Position numbers and translations under genes: made by a program
NCBI GenBank assembly: GCA_025359505.1
Contig: JANYHH010000067.1
Location: 18,508 to 82,507 of the forward strand
Length of the DNA stretch: 64,000 nucleotides
Direction: 5' to 3'
Source of the DNA: Deinococcales bacterium
GTDB lineage: Bacteria; Deinococcota; Deinococci; Deinococcales; JAAFIG01
In this document: positions 44,368-53,475 of the stretch, one piece after another
How positions within the stretch are numbered: position 1 is the stretch's first letter
Layout of the letters: each line of letters starts with the position of its first letter
Notes under the pieces: model-generated
Database searches by the model: none
What the model saw: only the letters and a program-made list of their open reading frames with translations
Told to the model about the DNA's origin: nothing

Positions 44368-45581
44368 ACTTCCCTCAACGCATCCATCGGTTTGAGTCTC
44401 GAGGCGAGTGCGGCCGGGTACAGCCCGAGGGCGATGCTGACGAACAGCATCAGCGCGATCACCTGCGCGGCGACGACTGGGGAAAACGTCAGACCTTTGG
44501 CGAACAAAAACGCGCCTGTCGATTGTTGCAGAATCGGTAAAACCGCTGCCGTCAGCACCGTCCCCGATATGGTTCCTAGAACTGAGATCACCAGAGCGTA
44601 GGCGAGCACTTCGATGACAATCGCACTGCGGGTCGCGCCCAGTGCGCGACGCATCCCGATCTCGCGGGTGCGTTCGGCGATGTCCACGAGCTGAATCGAG
44701 AACACACCGACCAACGAGGCGATCAGCATGATGATCGCAAATCCAGTGAACAGCAGCGCCTGCGGATCGAATCTCGGGTCTTCAAAAAAAGAGGTTGTGC
44801 TGGTGGTCGTGTAGACCGCCCCCTTGAACTCCCTGAACAAGTCGTCGCTCTGAAAGAGTTTGCGGGTCGCCTCGAGCGCTTGACCTCGCGCCGATGATCG
44901 CAAGCCGAGTTTAGCCTTGACGATCAAGGTCACCGGAGGATCGGAAAACCGACTCGAGACGCGCGGGAACGGCTCGTAAACGTAGGTCTGCGTCGAGGCC
45001 GTCTCAGTGACGAGCGGGTCTTGAAACACGCCGACCACCTGACGCGGCGCGTATGGCGCGGGCGAGAACCCGGATGTGAACTGCACGATTTGCCCGACCG
45101 CTTCCCCCTGCCCGAACACGGCTTTCGCCACGGATTCCGCGATCAGCAGCGGCACTGTGCCGCGCTGAAGGTCTGCCTCGGTGAAAAAACTTCCCCTGAT
45201 CAGTCTCGGCGGGTTGATATTGAAATACGCCGGATTGACGGCGGCGCTGCTGAAGACCTTGAAGCGCTGCCCGCCGCGCTCGAGGTACGCGGGGAAGGCT
45301 TGCGCGTAGCCCTCGACCGCTTCGGCGTCGGGAATCAACGGTTTGTACTTGCCCAGATCATCGCTCGAGAAAAGCTGATAGGCGATGGCGTTCGCCGAGC
45401 TGACCTCGCCAGCGATCACGTAGAACACGTCGCTCGGCAGGGTCGCCAAGTTTCTGGCTTGCAGCAACGTCAGCGCCAGCGTCACCGCCAGCGATCCAAG
45501 TGCCACGGCCAGCACGGTCAACGCGCTGCGAAGTGGTCGCCGCAGCATTCGTTTGAAGGTGGCTCGAATCAGGGTTAACAC
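44364..45581 (-). CDS. MacB-like FtsX-domain permease 1
   Basis: A 405-aa protein with one N-terminal helix, a large periplasmic (MacB_PCD) domain and three C-terminal helices, the FtsX part with VDIAERTREIGMRRALGATR. That REIGMRRALGA motif is typical. The start is followed by MLTLIRATFKRMLRRPLRS. It overlaps the adaptor gene by 4 nt. Exported substrate unknown; the operon has two permeases, possibly forming a heterodimer. Confidence 0.9.
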   Translation of the reverse strand: MLTLIRATFKRMLRRPLRSALTVLAVALGSLAVTLALTLLQARNLATLPSDVFYVIAGEVSSANAIAYQLFSSDDLGKYKPLIPDAEAVEGYAQAFPAYLERGGQRFKVFSSAAVNPAYFNINPPRLIRGSFFTEADLQRGTVPLLIAESVAKAVFGQGEAVGQIVQFTSGFSPAPYAPRQVVGVFQDPLVTETASTQTYVYEPFPRVSSRFSDPPVTLIVKAKLGLRSSARGQALEATRKLFQSDDLFREFKGAVYTTTSTTSFFEDPRFDPQALLFTGFAIIMLIASLVGVFSIQLVDIAERTREIGMRRALGATRSAIVIEVLAYALVISVLGTISGTVLTAAVLPILQQSTGAFLFAKGLTFSPVVAAQVIALMLFVSIALGLYPAALASRLKPMDALREV

Positions 45582-45656
45582 AGGGATTCACCTCTTTACA
45601 AGCAACCGATGTCTCCAGACGCGTGATGACGGTTCAATGCGGCAGCATCACGCATT

Positions 45657-47000
45657 TTACCCGCGCAATGCCTCAGCGGGACGAATTCTCGAGGCGATCC
45701 ACGCCGGGTACGCGCCGAAGATCAGGCAGATGACGAGCGCGATGCTCAAACCGAAGGCAAAGTGAGCCGGGTGAAGGGTCAAGTCAACGCGCGTTCGCAG
45801 CGACGCCCCCGCGTTCAAGGTGGCTTCCAACCCCGCCCCAATCCCGAACGCGAACAGCACCCCGAGCAGACTGCCCGCCACGCCGAGCAGCAGCGACTCG
45901 AGCAAAAACGCCTCGAAGATCGTGCGGCTGCTCGCGCCGAGCGCCCCGGAAATACCGATGGCTCGCGTGCGAACCAGCACCCGTGCCAGCATCAAATTGG
46001 TGATGTTCAGCGCCGCGATCAGCAAACCGCACGAGGCAAACAACACAGTGATCAGTACCGCGCTGCGTGAAGCGTTCAAGTTAGCCGTGATCTGGTCTCG
46101 AGCCGCATTGACGATGACTCCAGACTGGAAACGCTTCGCCCAGTAACGGCTCAGTTGCTCTCGAGCCTGATCGAACTGACCTTCCCGAGCGATGAATTTC
46201 AGTTCGCGCAGGCTGGAAAGACTGAAATCGTCAATCCCCCACGGCATCAGCCCGACCACGCCTTGAGTTTGCCACTCGTTGACGAACCTGAACTCCTCTC
46301 GAGCAGTGACGTACTGCGGTGTGGCGAACACGCCGACCACCGTATAACTGTTGCCGGAGACGGAGCGCATCGTCTGCCCGATGACTTGCTTTGAGGAATA
46401 CTCAGCCGTTGAACCTTGAGCTGTGGCTGGTTGCGCTGCGGACACGGCCGTTCCAAAGCGGCGACGGGCGAACCAATCCGAAATGGCGATCACCCGCTTG
46501 CGGTCGCGGAAATCGCTTGTGCTGGGCCAACTCCCGGCCAGCAACTTCAACTGCGTGGCTGCGATGTACGCAGGGGACACCGCCAACAAGTTGACCAGCG
46601 GCGCTCGAGCGCCAGCCGCTCCCCCACTCGGCTCCTGAATCCCGCTGTAATCCGCGAGGAACGCGTATTCCAACGCTGGGCACGCCTCCAAGGTTTTTTG
46701 CAGATCCGCTTCCTCGAGCGCGACTGCGTTTTGGTCGGCATTGCCGATGGTGAAGACCGGATTGATGCCCGCACTGGTGTAGAAGCTGCGGTAATCGCTG
46801 CTCGAGGTTCCAACCACGAATGAACGCGCTTCGACACTCTGACTGAGCGCACTTTGCTGATCTAACTTATTGAATACGACTGCCAACATCACCGTCTCAA
46901 TACCGACAGCGAGTGCCACGACCAAAACGATGATCGCCGACTCGAGCGGGCGCAGGCGCAGTTGACGCAGGCAAGCGGTGATGAGATCGAGTGGTTGCAC
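45657..47000 (-). CDS. MacB-like FtsX-domain permease 2
   Basis: A 447-aa permease with the same layout (N-terminal helix, periplasmic domain, three final helices). The FtsX segment VRTRAIGISGALGASSRTI is weaker than in permease 1. GTG 47000 with TTTGGAG upstream was chosen; an ATG 45 nt earlier is in frame. First gene of the exporter operon, with 75 bp to the next permease. Confidence 0.82.
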   Translation of the reverse strand: MQPLDLITACLRQLRLRPLESAIIVLVVALAVGIETVMLAVVFNKLDQQSALSQSVEARSFVVGTSSSDYRSFYTSAGINPVFTIGNADQNAVALEEADLQKTLEACPALEYAFLADYSGIQEPSGGAAGARAPLVNLLAVSPAYIAATQLKLLAGSWPSTSDFRDRKRVIAISDWFARRRFGTAVSAAQPATAQGSTAEYSSKQVIGQTMRSVSGNSYTVVGVFATPQYVTAREEFRFVNEWQTQGVVGLMPWGIDDFSLSSLRELKFIAREGQFDQAREQLSRYWAKRFQSGVIVNAARDQITANLNASRSAVLITVLFASCGLLIAALNITNLMLARVLVRTRAIGISGALGASSRTIFEAFLLESLLLGVAGSLLGVLFAFGIGAGLEATLNAGASLRTRVDLTLHPAHFAFGLSIALVICLIFGAYPAWIASRIRPAEALRG

Positions 47001-47123
47001 GCGTTGCTCCAAAGGATGTGGTGAACGAAGTTGCTGTCGCTGCAAGAATCAAAACTCTTGAGTGCGTCTCAATTGCGTGTAGCAGGCAGGTTAATGCTTT
47101 ACTAGCGCCTCGAGTGAACCAAG

Positions 47124-48026
47124 TCAACTCTTCATTAGCAGCGCTTCGATTTCAGCCCGGTGCGGCAAGCTCGGTTGTGCCCCTGCCTTGGTACACGCCA
47201 GCGCCCCAGCCGCGACACCGCGCTTGATGGCTGCCTCGAGCGATAAGCCATCGCAAAATCCAGCGCACAACGCGCCGATGAACGCGTCGCCTGCGGCCGT
47301 TGTGTCCACCACTTGCACCACGGGGCTGGGGACGTGACCCTCGGCGTCCAAACTCGAGTACACCGCGCCGCCCACGCCGAGCGTGACGATCACGGTTCCG
47401 ACCATCTCGCGCAAGTCCCGCGCTACAGCCAGTGCCTCCCGCGCCGATTGCGGTACGGTTCCGCCGAGCATTCCCGCCTCGGTCTCGTTGACGATCAGCA
47501 CGTCGATGTCGCGCAGTTGCTCACTTGACAGCGGCATGGCGGGCGCGAGGTTCAGCACGACTTTGACCCCGCCCTGCTTGGCGAGTCCGGCCGCTTTGAG
47601 CACGATCTCCAGCGGCGTCTCGAGCTGCATCAGCAGCACTTTCGACCACGCGAGCCGCGACGGATTGAGGTCGCTGACCGTCACCTGCGCGTTCGCGCCG
47701 CTTGACACGATAATCGAGTTCTGACCGCTTGGATTGACCGCGATGAACGCCGCCCCGCTCGAGCCGCTGACCGTTTTCACGAGCGTCGTGTCGATCCCCT
47801 CGCGCCCCAAGTTTTCACGCATCGTCGCGCCCGTCGCGTCGCTGCCGACGCAACCGATCATCCGCACGCGCACCCCAGCCCGCGCCGCCGCGACCGCCTG
47901 ATTCGCGCCTTTGCCGCCCGCGTGGGTTTGCACGTCGCCGCCCAGCACCGTTTCGCCGGGGACGGGATGGTGCGCCACGCGCACCACGTAATCCAGATTG
48001 ATGCTGCCAAGAACCGTGATGTCCAT
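47124..48026 (-). CDS. rbsK: Ribokinase
   Basis: A 300-aa PfkB-family kinase. The N-terminal signature GGKGANQAVAAARAG and the C-terminal VDTTAAGDAFIGALCAG with the catalytic Asp are those of ribokinase. It phosphorylates D-ribose at O5. TATACT ends 6 nt before ATG 48026, and CTCGAG lies inside the spacer. It is not next to a ribose transporter, though a sugar ABC operon is 12 kb away. Confidence 0.9.
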   Translation of the reverse strand: MDITVLGSINLDYVVRVAHHPVPGETVLGGDVQTHAGGKGANQAVAAARAGVRVRMIGCVGSDATGATMRENLGREGIDTTLVKTVSGSSGAAFIAVNPSGQNSIIVSSGANAQVTVSDLNPSRLAWSKVLLMQLETPLEIVLKAAGLAKQGGVKVVLNLAPAMPLSSEQLRDIDVLIVNETEAGMLGGTVPQSAREALAVARDLREMVGTVIVTLGVGGAVYSSLDAEGHVPSPVVQVVDTTAAGDAFIGALCAGFCDGLSLEAAIKRGVAAGALACTKAGAQPSLPHRAEIEALLMKS

Positions 48027-48142
48027 AACTCGAGTATATGGCGGGTGAGCCTATTGACTTCTGATTTGCTCGAGCGGTGGTCGAACCCCGAAGCCTCGAG
48101 CGTCGTGCAACCAATCACTGATAATTCGCGTAGTCTGAAGGC

Positions 48143-48592
48143 ATGAAAGGTTTCTTGATCGGGTGCGGAGTCGTTGCATTGCTGCTGATTGGCGTCGTGA
48201 CCATCGGGGGGTTCTGGGCGTGGAACAAGTTCGGCCCGCAAATCACGCAGGGCGTGCAGAGCATCCAAAAAATTCAAACTGAGCTTCAAAAAGTCGTGCC
48301 AAACGTCGGTAGCATCAACTTCAACATCGCTACCGTCAATGGCAAATCGACCGCTCGAGTCAGCGCGGCCGTGCCATTTGACCCGATGGTCGGCGATCAG
48401 CCCGCCAAAGTCGCGGGTGACATGCTGCGCGTGATCCGCCAGAACCTGCCCGCTGGGGCGTTGCCCGCGACCGCGCTCGAGATTCGGCTGTACCGCGAGC
48501 GCAGCTCCGGCGGCAGCAAAACGGTACAGGAGCGCACGTTCACGTTCGACCTGACCAAACCGCTGCCTGCACAAGTCACTCCGAAAAGCTGA
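48143..48592 (+). CDS. Single-pass membrane protein of unknown function
   Basis: A 149-aa protein with one N-terminal transmembrane helix (GCGVVALLLIGVVTIGGFW) and an exported domain. I know no family. TAGTCT (48131-48136) is 6 nt before the ATG, supporting the start. It ends 1 nt before the stop codon of the convergent TetR gene. Confidence 0.65.
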   Translation: MKGFLIGCGVVALLLIGVVTIGGFWAWNKFGPQITQGVQSIQKIQTELQKVVPNVGSINFNIATVNGKSTARVSAAVPFDPMVGDQPAKVAGDMLRVIRQNLPAGALPATALEIRLYRERSSGGSKTVQERTFTFDLTKPLPAQVTPKS

Positions 48593-49195
48593 TTACTTCT
48601 GAAACCCGCCCAGCAACATCGCGCAGTACAACTCCGCGACTTCTCGAGCCGATAAGCGCCCATCAGGGCTGAACCAGTGGTACGTCCAGTTCGCGCTCGA
48701 GAGCGACAGTACACTGGCCATTTTCAAATCCAAGTCGCGCCGAAAATGCCCGCTCCGCACGCCCTCCTCGAGAATCTGACGGTAGACCCGTTCTATCCCG
48801 CGCCTGCGCTCGGCGATCTCCTCGGTTTTGGTGATCGGCAGGTGCTTCCACTCGTGAAAAAAGACCGTCACCCAGTCCTTGTTGCGGGCGATCACATTGA
48901 AATGCGCTTCCAATGCCGCCCGCAGTTTCTCTGGCGGTGATAGGCGGCTGTCACGGATTGGCTCTAAAGCCGCGTCAAATTCGTCGGCGGCGCGGTGAAC
49001 GATCTCCCACAGCAGCTCCTCTTTGCTGGAGATGTGCGCGTACAAACTGCCGCCCTGCACGCCGAGCGCCTTGGCGAGGTCGCGCATGCTGGTCGCGTGA
49101 TAACCCAGCTCAGCAAACAATTTACCGGCAGCGCGGTAAATCTGCTCTTTGCGCGACGGTAGGGTCTGCACGTTGAGGCTCGAGGAATCCTGCAT
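48593..49195 (-). CDS. TetR-family regulator
   Basis: A 200-aa TetR protein, with the helix-turn-helix YHATSMRDLAKALGVQGGSLY around residues 30-50. The C-terminus has EWKHLPITKTEEIAERR, a pattern seen in TetR_C regulators of fatty-acid metabolism (FadR/FabR-like groups). ATG 49195 is 7 nt after TAGAAT, which settles the start. The KAS III cluster ends 146 bp upstream, so control of that cluster is possible. Confidence 0.85.
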   Translation of the reverse strand: MQDSSSLNVQTLPSRKEQIYRAAGKLFAELGYHATSMRDLAKALGVQGGSLYAHISSKEELLWEIVHRAADEFDAALEPIRDSRLSPPEKLRAALEAHFNVIARNKDWVTVFFHEWKHLPITKTEEIAERRRGIERVYRQILEEGVRSGHFRRDLDLKMASVLSLSSANWTYHWFSPDGRLSAREVAELYCAMLLGGFQK

Positions 49196-49341
49196 TGCTG
49201 ACATTCTAAACGGTAGAAGCGGCAAAAACCGCGCTTGTGCCTCGAGCGGAGCTTGAGTCTCGAGATTTGAATCGTCGTTCAAGCGTTGCACAGCTCGAAC
49301 GGCAGAAAAGCCCTTACGAAAAGCCCCGCTGATCGAGCCAT

Positions 49342-50328
49342 TCAGATCGTCAGTGCCACCGCCCCAATCGTCAACCCAGCGGCCGTTCCCGCCAGCACCA
49401 CGCGCTGGCCGCGCTTGATTTGACCAGCCTCGAGCGCTTCGCACAGCGCCAGTGGGATGCTGGCGGCGACGCAATTGCCTCTGAGCGCAATGTTGGTCAC
49501 GACTTGCTGCGCTGTAAATCCGAGGCGCGTGCTGACGGCTTCAATCCCGTGACGGCTGGCTTGGTGTGGCACGAACGCGTCCACATCGGCTGGCGTCCAC
49601 TCGAGGCTGGATAAAAAAGCGTCCATGAACGGTTTCATGTGCGTCAATGCGTGCCTGAAAATTCCCGGGCCGTCCATGCTGAAATAATTGAGGTCTGGCT
49701 GATCCTGCGTGTGCTGCGGGCGGTGTAGCGTACCAGCACCCTTGAATTCCGTCAGGTGCGCGGCGCTCGAGAAGGTCTGAAAACGTGCGCTGTGCAGGCC
49801 CGCGCCGCTGTTCGAGCGCGTCAGCACGATCGCTGCGCTGGCGTCACCGAACAATGTCGCGGTGCTCGGCTCGGATGGATCGACGCTGCCGGACGGAATC
49901 TCGGATGAGCAGATCAGCACGCGTTCGTATTGACCGAGGGCGATGCTCTGCGCGGCGCTGTGCAGCGCGAATAGAAAGCTCAGACAGGTGGCGTTCAAGT
50001 CCCAACAGGCGCTCATCCCGTCTGGCGCACCCAGCGCGAGTTGCACCAGCGCCGCCGTGCAGGGAATCGCCTGTTGCGGGGCGCTCGAGGCGACGATGAT
50101 CGCGTCCAAGTCGGACGGCTCGAGGTTGGCGCGTTGCAGGGCGACTCGTGCGGCGCTGACCGCCATTGAAACCGTTGTCTCGTGCTCTGCGACGCGGCGC
50201 TCGAGCACACCCGTGCGCCGCCCAATCCAGCCTGCTGGTAAGGACAGCCGAGTCTCGAGTTCGGCGTTGGTGACGGTGCGGCTCGGCAGGTACGAGCCGA
50301 TTCCAGCGATGGTCACAGGCAAAAACAT
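49342..50328 (-). CDS. Beta-ketoacyl-ACP synthase III-like condensing enzyme
   Basis: A 328-aa thiolase-fold enzyme with the full triad Cys115 (DLNATCLSFL), His255 (VPHQAS) and Asn285 (ALRGNCVAASIP). The spacing is that of FabH/OleA-type enzymes. It condenses two acyl thioesters to a beta-keto product. It is the last gene of a five-gene minus-strand operon, 5 bp from the adenylation gene. The linkage to an adenylating enzyme and an extended SDR resembles olefin (ole) clusters more than fatty acid synthesis. Confidence 0.9.
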   Translation of the reverse strand: MFLPVTIAGIGSYLPSRTVTNAELETRLSLPAGWIGRRTGVLERRVAEHETTVSMAVSAARVALQRANLEPSDLDAIIVASSAPQQAIPCTAALVQLALGAPDGMSACWDLNATCLSFLFALHSAAQSIALGQYERVLICSSEIPSGSVDPSEPSTATLFGDASAAIVLTRSNSGAGLHSARFQTFSSAAHLTEFKGAGTLHRPQHTQDQPDLNYFSMDGPGIFRHALTHMKPFMDAFLSSLEWTPADVDAFVPHQASRHGIEAVSTRLGFTAQQVVTNIALRGNCVAASIPLALCEALEAGQIKRGQRVVLAGTAAGLTIGAVALTI

Positions 50329-50333
50329 GATGT

Positions 50334-51689
50334 TTATCGTATCAGTCGCGTGACGCGGCGACGCTTTACATTGAGCATCTGTACGGGAATGCCAATCGTC
50401 ACACTCAACCGCGCAGCGCGAATCCCGTAACGCCCCAGTTCATTCTTAAGGCTCTGCTGAACCGACGCGATTGCTGCGCTTTCAACACCGGGCGCGACCT
50501 CGAGTTGCACGCTCAGTTCGTTGGGTATGAGTTGCTGAGCCGCGTACTCGAGGATGCTGGGGGACGCCAGCAGCACGGCGCGGCGGATCGTGTCGGGGTA
50601 AACCGGCCGCACCGCGCCAGTCAAGTCCAAAAACTCGAGCGTGTCATCCATCCGCCCTTCGATCGCTGCCAGCCTGCGCCACGAATTGCCGCACGGACAC
50701 GGTGTGCTCTCGAGTTGACCAGTCTCGAGGAGTTGAACCGTATCGTTCAAGCGATACCGAATGATCGGTTGCGTGCGTCGCCACAGGTCGGTGATGATCG
50801 GCGTGAAGCGCGGCTGCTCGAGGGGTGAAGCCTGCGGTACTGGCTCGAGTTGCAGCGGCTCGAGTTGCACGGCGACGATATCTTCCATCAGATGCAAATG
50901 CCCGCAGCGGCACGAGACCGCGATCAGCCCTTCGGTCGCCTGATAAATCTGAGCGACTATCACGCCAAAACCCTCCTCGAGCCGCGTCTTGTCTTGCGGC
51001 TCCAAGGTTTCGGCGACCGCAATGATTTGGCGCGGCGCGATGCGCGGCTTTGATTTGAGTAACGCCAGCAGCAGCGACGGCGGCGCGACCAGCACGGTCG
51101 GTTGCAGCGTCTCGAGCCTACTCACCGCCTCGAGCGGCGGCGTCATCAGGTCGAAATACGAGAAACGCACGCGCCCATTCCCGATGCGCTCGTAGAGATT
51201 TGAGTTCGCCCGCAGGAAAAACGCGATCCGCTCGCCGTGCAGCAGCGACTCGAGCAACGGGCGATGCAGCGCTCTGGCGAGGATCGTCCCCGCCCACGCT
51301 GTACTTTCCAACTGGCTGACCAGAAATGCGCCGCGATGCCCGCTCGTGCCGCTCGAGAGTCCGACGGTCAGCCCGCCAATCTGCGGCGCGAAATCGCGCT
51401 CGCGCTCGGCTTTTAAGGCTATCTCGAGCGCCGAATCTTTGCTGATGCCCGCTGTGTTAAAAGCATTGAAGTTGTCCATCATCGCTCGTTTGTCCACGGT
51501 CGGCAGCGAGCGCCAATCGGTCAGGTCATGTTCCGCCCACAAGTCGCGGTAGAAACTGGAATGTTCGCCAACCCAGCGGGTCATCTCGAGTGCTTTCTGG
51601 TGCTGGAACTCCTCGAGCGCTGCGCCGCTCAAATTTCGCCAGCGCCGCGTCGCGCCCCAGTACGCTTTCAAGATCTCGAGCCTGCTCAC
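50334..51689 (-). CDS. PaaK/F390-synthetase-like adenylating enzyme
   Basis: A 451-aa AMP-forming enzyme of the phenylacetate-CoA ligase/F390 synthetase group. The P-loop is LSSGTSGHRG, and TEGLIAVSC with YRLNDTVQLLE mark the nucleotide site. A CxCG and CPCG pair may bind zinc. The ending KRRRVTRLI is basic. It likely activates a carboxylic acid. Overlaps the MBL gene by 4 nt. Confidence 0.82.
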   Translation of the reverse strand: MSRLEILKAYWGATRRWRNLSGAALEEFQHQKALEMTRWVGEHSSFYRDLWAEHDLTDWRSLPTVDKRAMMDNFNAFNTAGISKDSALEIALKAERERDFAPQIGGLTVGLSSGTSGHRGAFLVSQLESTAWAGTILARALHRPLLESLLHGERIAFFLRANSNLYERIGNGRVRFSYFDLMTPPLEAVSRLETLQPTVLVAPPSLLLALLKSKPRIAPRQIIAVAETLEPQDKTRLEEGFGVIVAQIYQATEGLIAVSCRCGHLHLMEDIVAVQLEPLQLEPVPQASPLEQPRFTPIITDLWRRTQPIIRYRLNDTVQLLETGQLESTPCPCGNSWRRLAAIEGRMDDTLEFLDLTGAVRPVYPDTIRRAVLLASPSILEYAAQQLIPNELSVQLEVAPGVESAAIASVQQSLKNELGRYGIRAARLSVTIGIPVQMLNVKRRRVTRLIR

Positions 51690-52510
51690 AGCGCGACCGA
51701 TTCGCCGCTTTTGACCAGCGCTGCGACTTGCGGGCAGTGCGTCGGCAGCAGCCTAACCGCTGGATGCTCGAGGTGAAAACGGTGGAGTTTCCCCAGCGTC
51801 TCGAGGGTCTGTTTCGCGTTGTCGAACGCAATGTGCAAGGGCAGTGCGTCCGGCGGGTGATTGTCGCGGATCGCCCGCATTGACCACGCGCCATCGGCGA
51901 CCAGCAATACGTTTTCAGTCGGTAAATACGCACCGATCTGACCGCGTGCGTGACCGGGCAGCCTCACCAGCCGCACCATGCCATCGCCGAACAGGTCGTG
52001 CGCCCTGCCGAACGCCCCCAGCGGCGCGTCTGCAAAGTCCTCGAGTATCCATGCTCGAGTTTCAACATCTGCGGGCAGCAGATCTGGTACGAAGGCGTGG
52101 CGCAGCGCCCGCCAACCGCGCAATCGGCTGACGTTGAGGGCAGCGCGAGTCAAGACGATTCGCGCTGCCGGGAAATCGCACAGTCCGCCGATGTGATCCG
52201 CGTGCAGATGCGACGCGATTACGAAATGCACGTCACGCGCATGGAAGCCCAGCCGCTCGAGCTGCGCGGCGGCGCTCCACTCGGCCAACGCAGTCACGGG
52301 GGTGAGCCGCCCGTACAGACTGAACGGGAATGTCTTGAACGCCTCCAACACACGCGGCGCGTAGCCCGTGTCGAACAGCACCAAGCCCCGCGTCGGATGC
52401 TCGAGCAACATGCAGATCGCGGCCGCCGTCGTTGGATGTCTGGCCGCGCCGCGCAGCAGGTGATGCTCGCTCGCCGCGCAAAAACCAGTGTTGAGCAAGT
52501 GAATTTTCAC
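51686..52510 (-). CDS. MBL-fold metal hydrolase of the KAS III cluster
   Basis: A 274-aa metallo-hydrolase with HLHADHIGG as the metal motif, VRLPGHARGQIG and LLVADGAWS. It resembles the AHL-lactonase/quorum-quencher layout, but substrate is open. Within this cluster it may cleave a thioester or lactone intermediate. Four-nt overlaps link it to both neighbours. Confidence 0.85.
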   Translation of the reverse strand: MKIHLLNTGFCAASEHHLLRGAARHPTTAAAICMLLEHPTRGLVLFDTGYAPRVLEAFKTFPFSLYGRLTPVTALAEWSAAAQLERLGFHARDVHFVIASHLHADHIGGLCDFPAARIVLTRAALNVSRLRGWRALRHAFVPDLLPADVETRAWILEDFADAPLGAFGRAHDLFGDGMVRLVRLPGHARGQIGAYLPTENVLLVADGAWSMRAIRDNHPPDALPLHIAFDNAKQTLETLGKLHRFHLEHPAVRLLPTHCPQVAALVKSGESVAL

Positions 52511-53475
52511 TTCATCCCTTTCAGCGAAGCGATTGTTTGCTCGAGACCATCGTCAATGGTCACCTGTGCGCGGTAGCCCAACTCTAATGCGGCTCGAGTC
52601 GTGTCATAGGTCTGCGTGCGGGCCAGAATCTGCGCGGTGTAGCGCGTCAAGCGCGGCTCGCGCCGGGTGACGAGGGCGATCGTCTCGAGCGTGCGGGCTA
52701 GCCTGAGCGCAACTGGTAGCGAGATCACGGGTAGCTTTGACGAGATGCCTAATCCCGCTAATACGCGACCGATCACGTCCCACAACCGCACGCGTTCAAA
52801 GCCCGTGATCGTGTATGGCACGGGCTGAGCCGTGAGCGGCGACTCGAGCGCCAGCAGTACCGCCCGCGTCGCGTCTGAAATATGCGTCAACTCGATCATG
52901 TTTTGCCCGTTCCCAATCCGTGGCAGGCGACCCGCTCGAGCGGCGGCAACGATCCGTGGCAGCAGTGACGTGTCGCCGACGCCGTAAATCGCTTTCGGGC
53001 GCAGGATCACGCACGGCATTTGGCCAAAACGCAGGTTTTGTTCCGCCACGCATTTCGTGTGCGCGTAGTGCGAGCTAAACCTGCGCGGGTACGGCGCGTC
53101 GTCGGGTAGGTTGATTGCGTCGGAATCATCAAAAACCACTGCCGGAGATGAGATGTACACCAAGCGCCCGACACCCTCGAGTTGACAAGCTTGGCTCACC
53201 ATCCTCGAGCCGATCACGTTGCTGCGCCAGAACGCCGCCCGTTGCCCCCACGGGCTGCTGAGTGCCGCCGCGTGAACCACAGCATCGCAGCCCCTGAAGG
53301 CGGTTCGCAAGGTTTCAACGTCGGTGATCTCGCACTGCACGGTTTTCATCGGCATTGCCCCGAGCTTGTCGGGCTGGCGTCCCAACGCAACGACTTCGAC
53401 ACCCAGATCGTGCAGTGCTTTTGCCACGTGACCGCCGAGAAAACCCGTCGCGCCCGTAATGGCCACCCGTCTCAC
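52507..53475 (-). CDS. Extended SDR (OleD-like NAD-dependent epimerase/dehydratase)
   Basis: A 322-aa extended SDR with the cofactor motif TGATGFLGG near the N-terminus, YISSPAV and the catalytic YAHTK. Similar 3-beta-hydroxysteroid-dehydrogenase-like SDRs work with OleA and OleC. GTG 53475 overlaps the ATP-grasp stop (GTGA), which decides the start over the longer frame. Confidence 0.85.
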   Translation of the reverse strand: MRRVAITGATGFLGGHVAKALHDLGVEVVALGRQPDKLGAMPMKTVQCEITDVETLRTAFRGCDAVVHAAALSSPWGQRAAFWRSNVIGSRMVSQACQLEGVGRLVYISSPAVVFDDSDAINLPDDAPYPRRFSSHYAHTKCVAEQNLRFGQMPCVILRPKAIYGVGDTSLLPRIVAAARAGRLPRIGNGQNMIELTHISDATRAVLLALESPLTAQPVPYTITGFERVRLWDVIGRVLAGLGISSKLPVISLPVALRLARTLETIALVTRREPRLTRYTAQILARTQTYDTTRAALELGYRAQVTIDDGLEQTIASLKGMK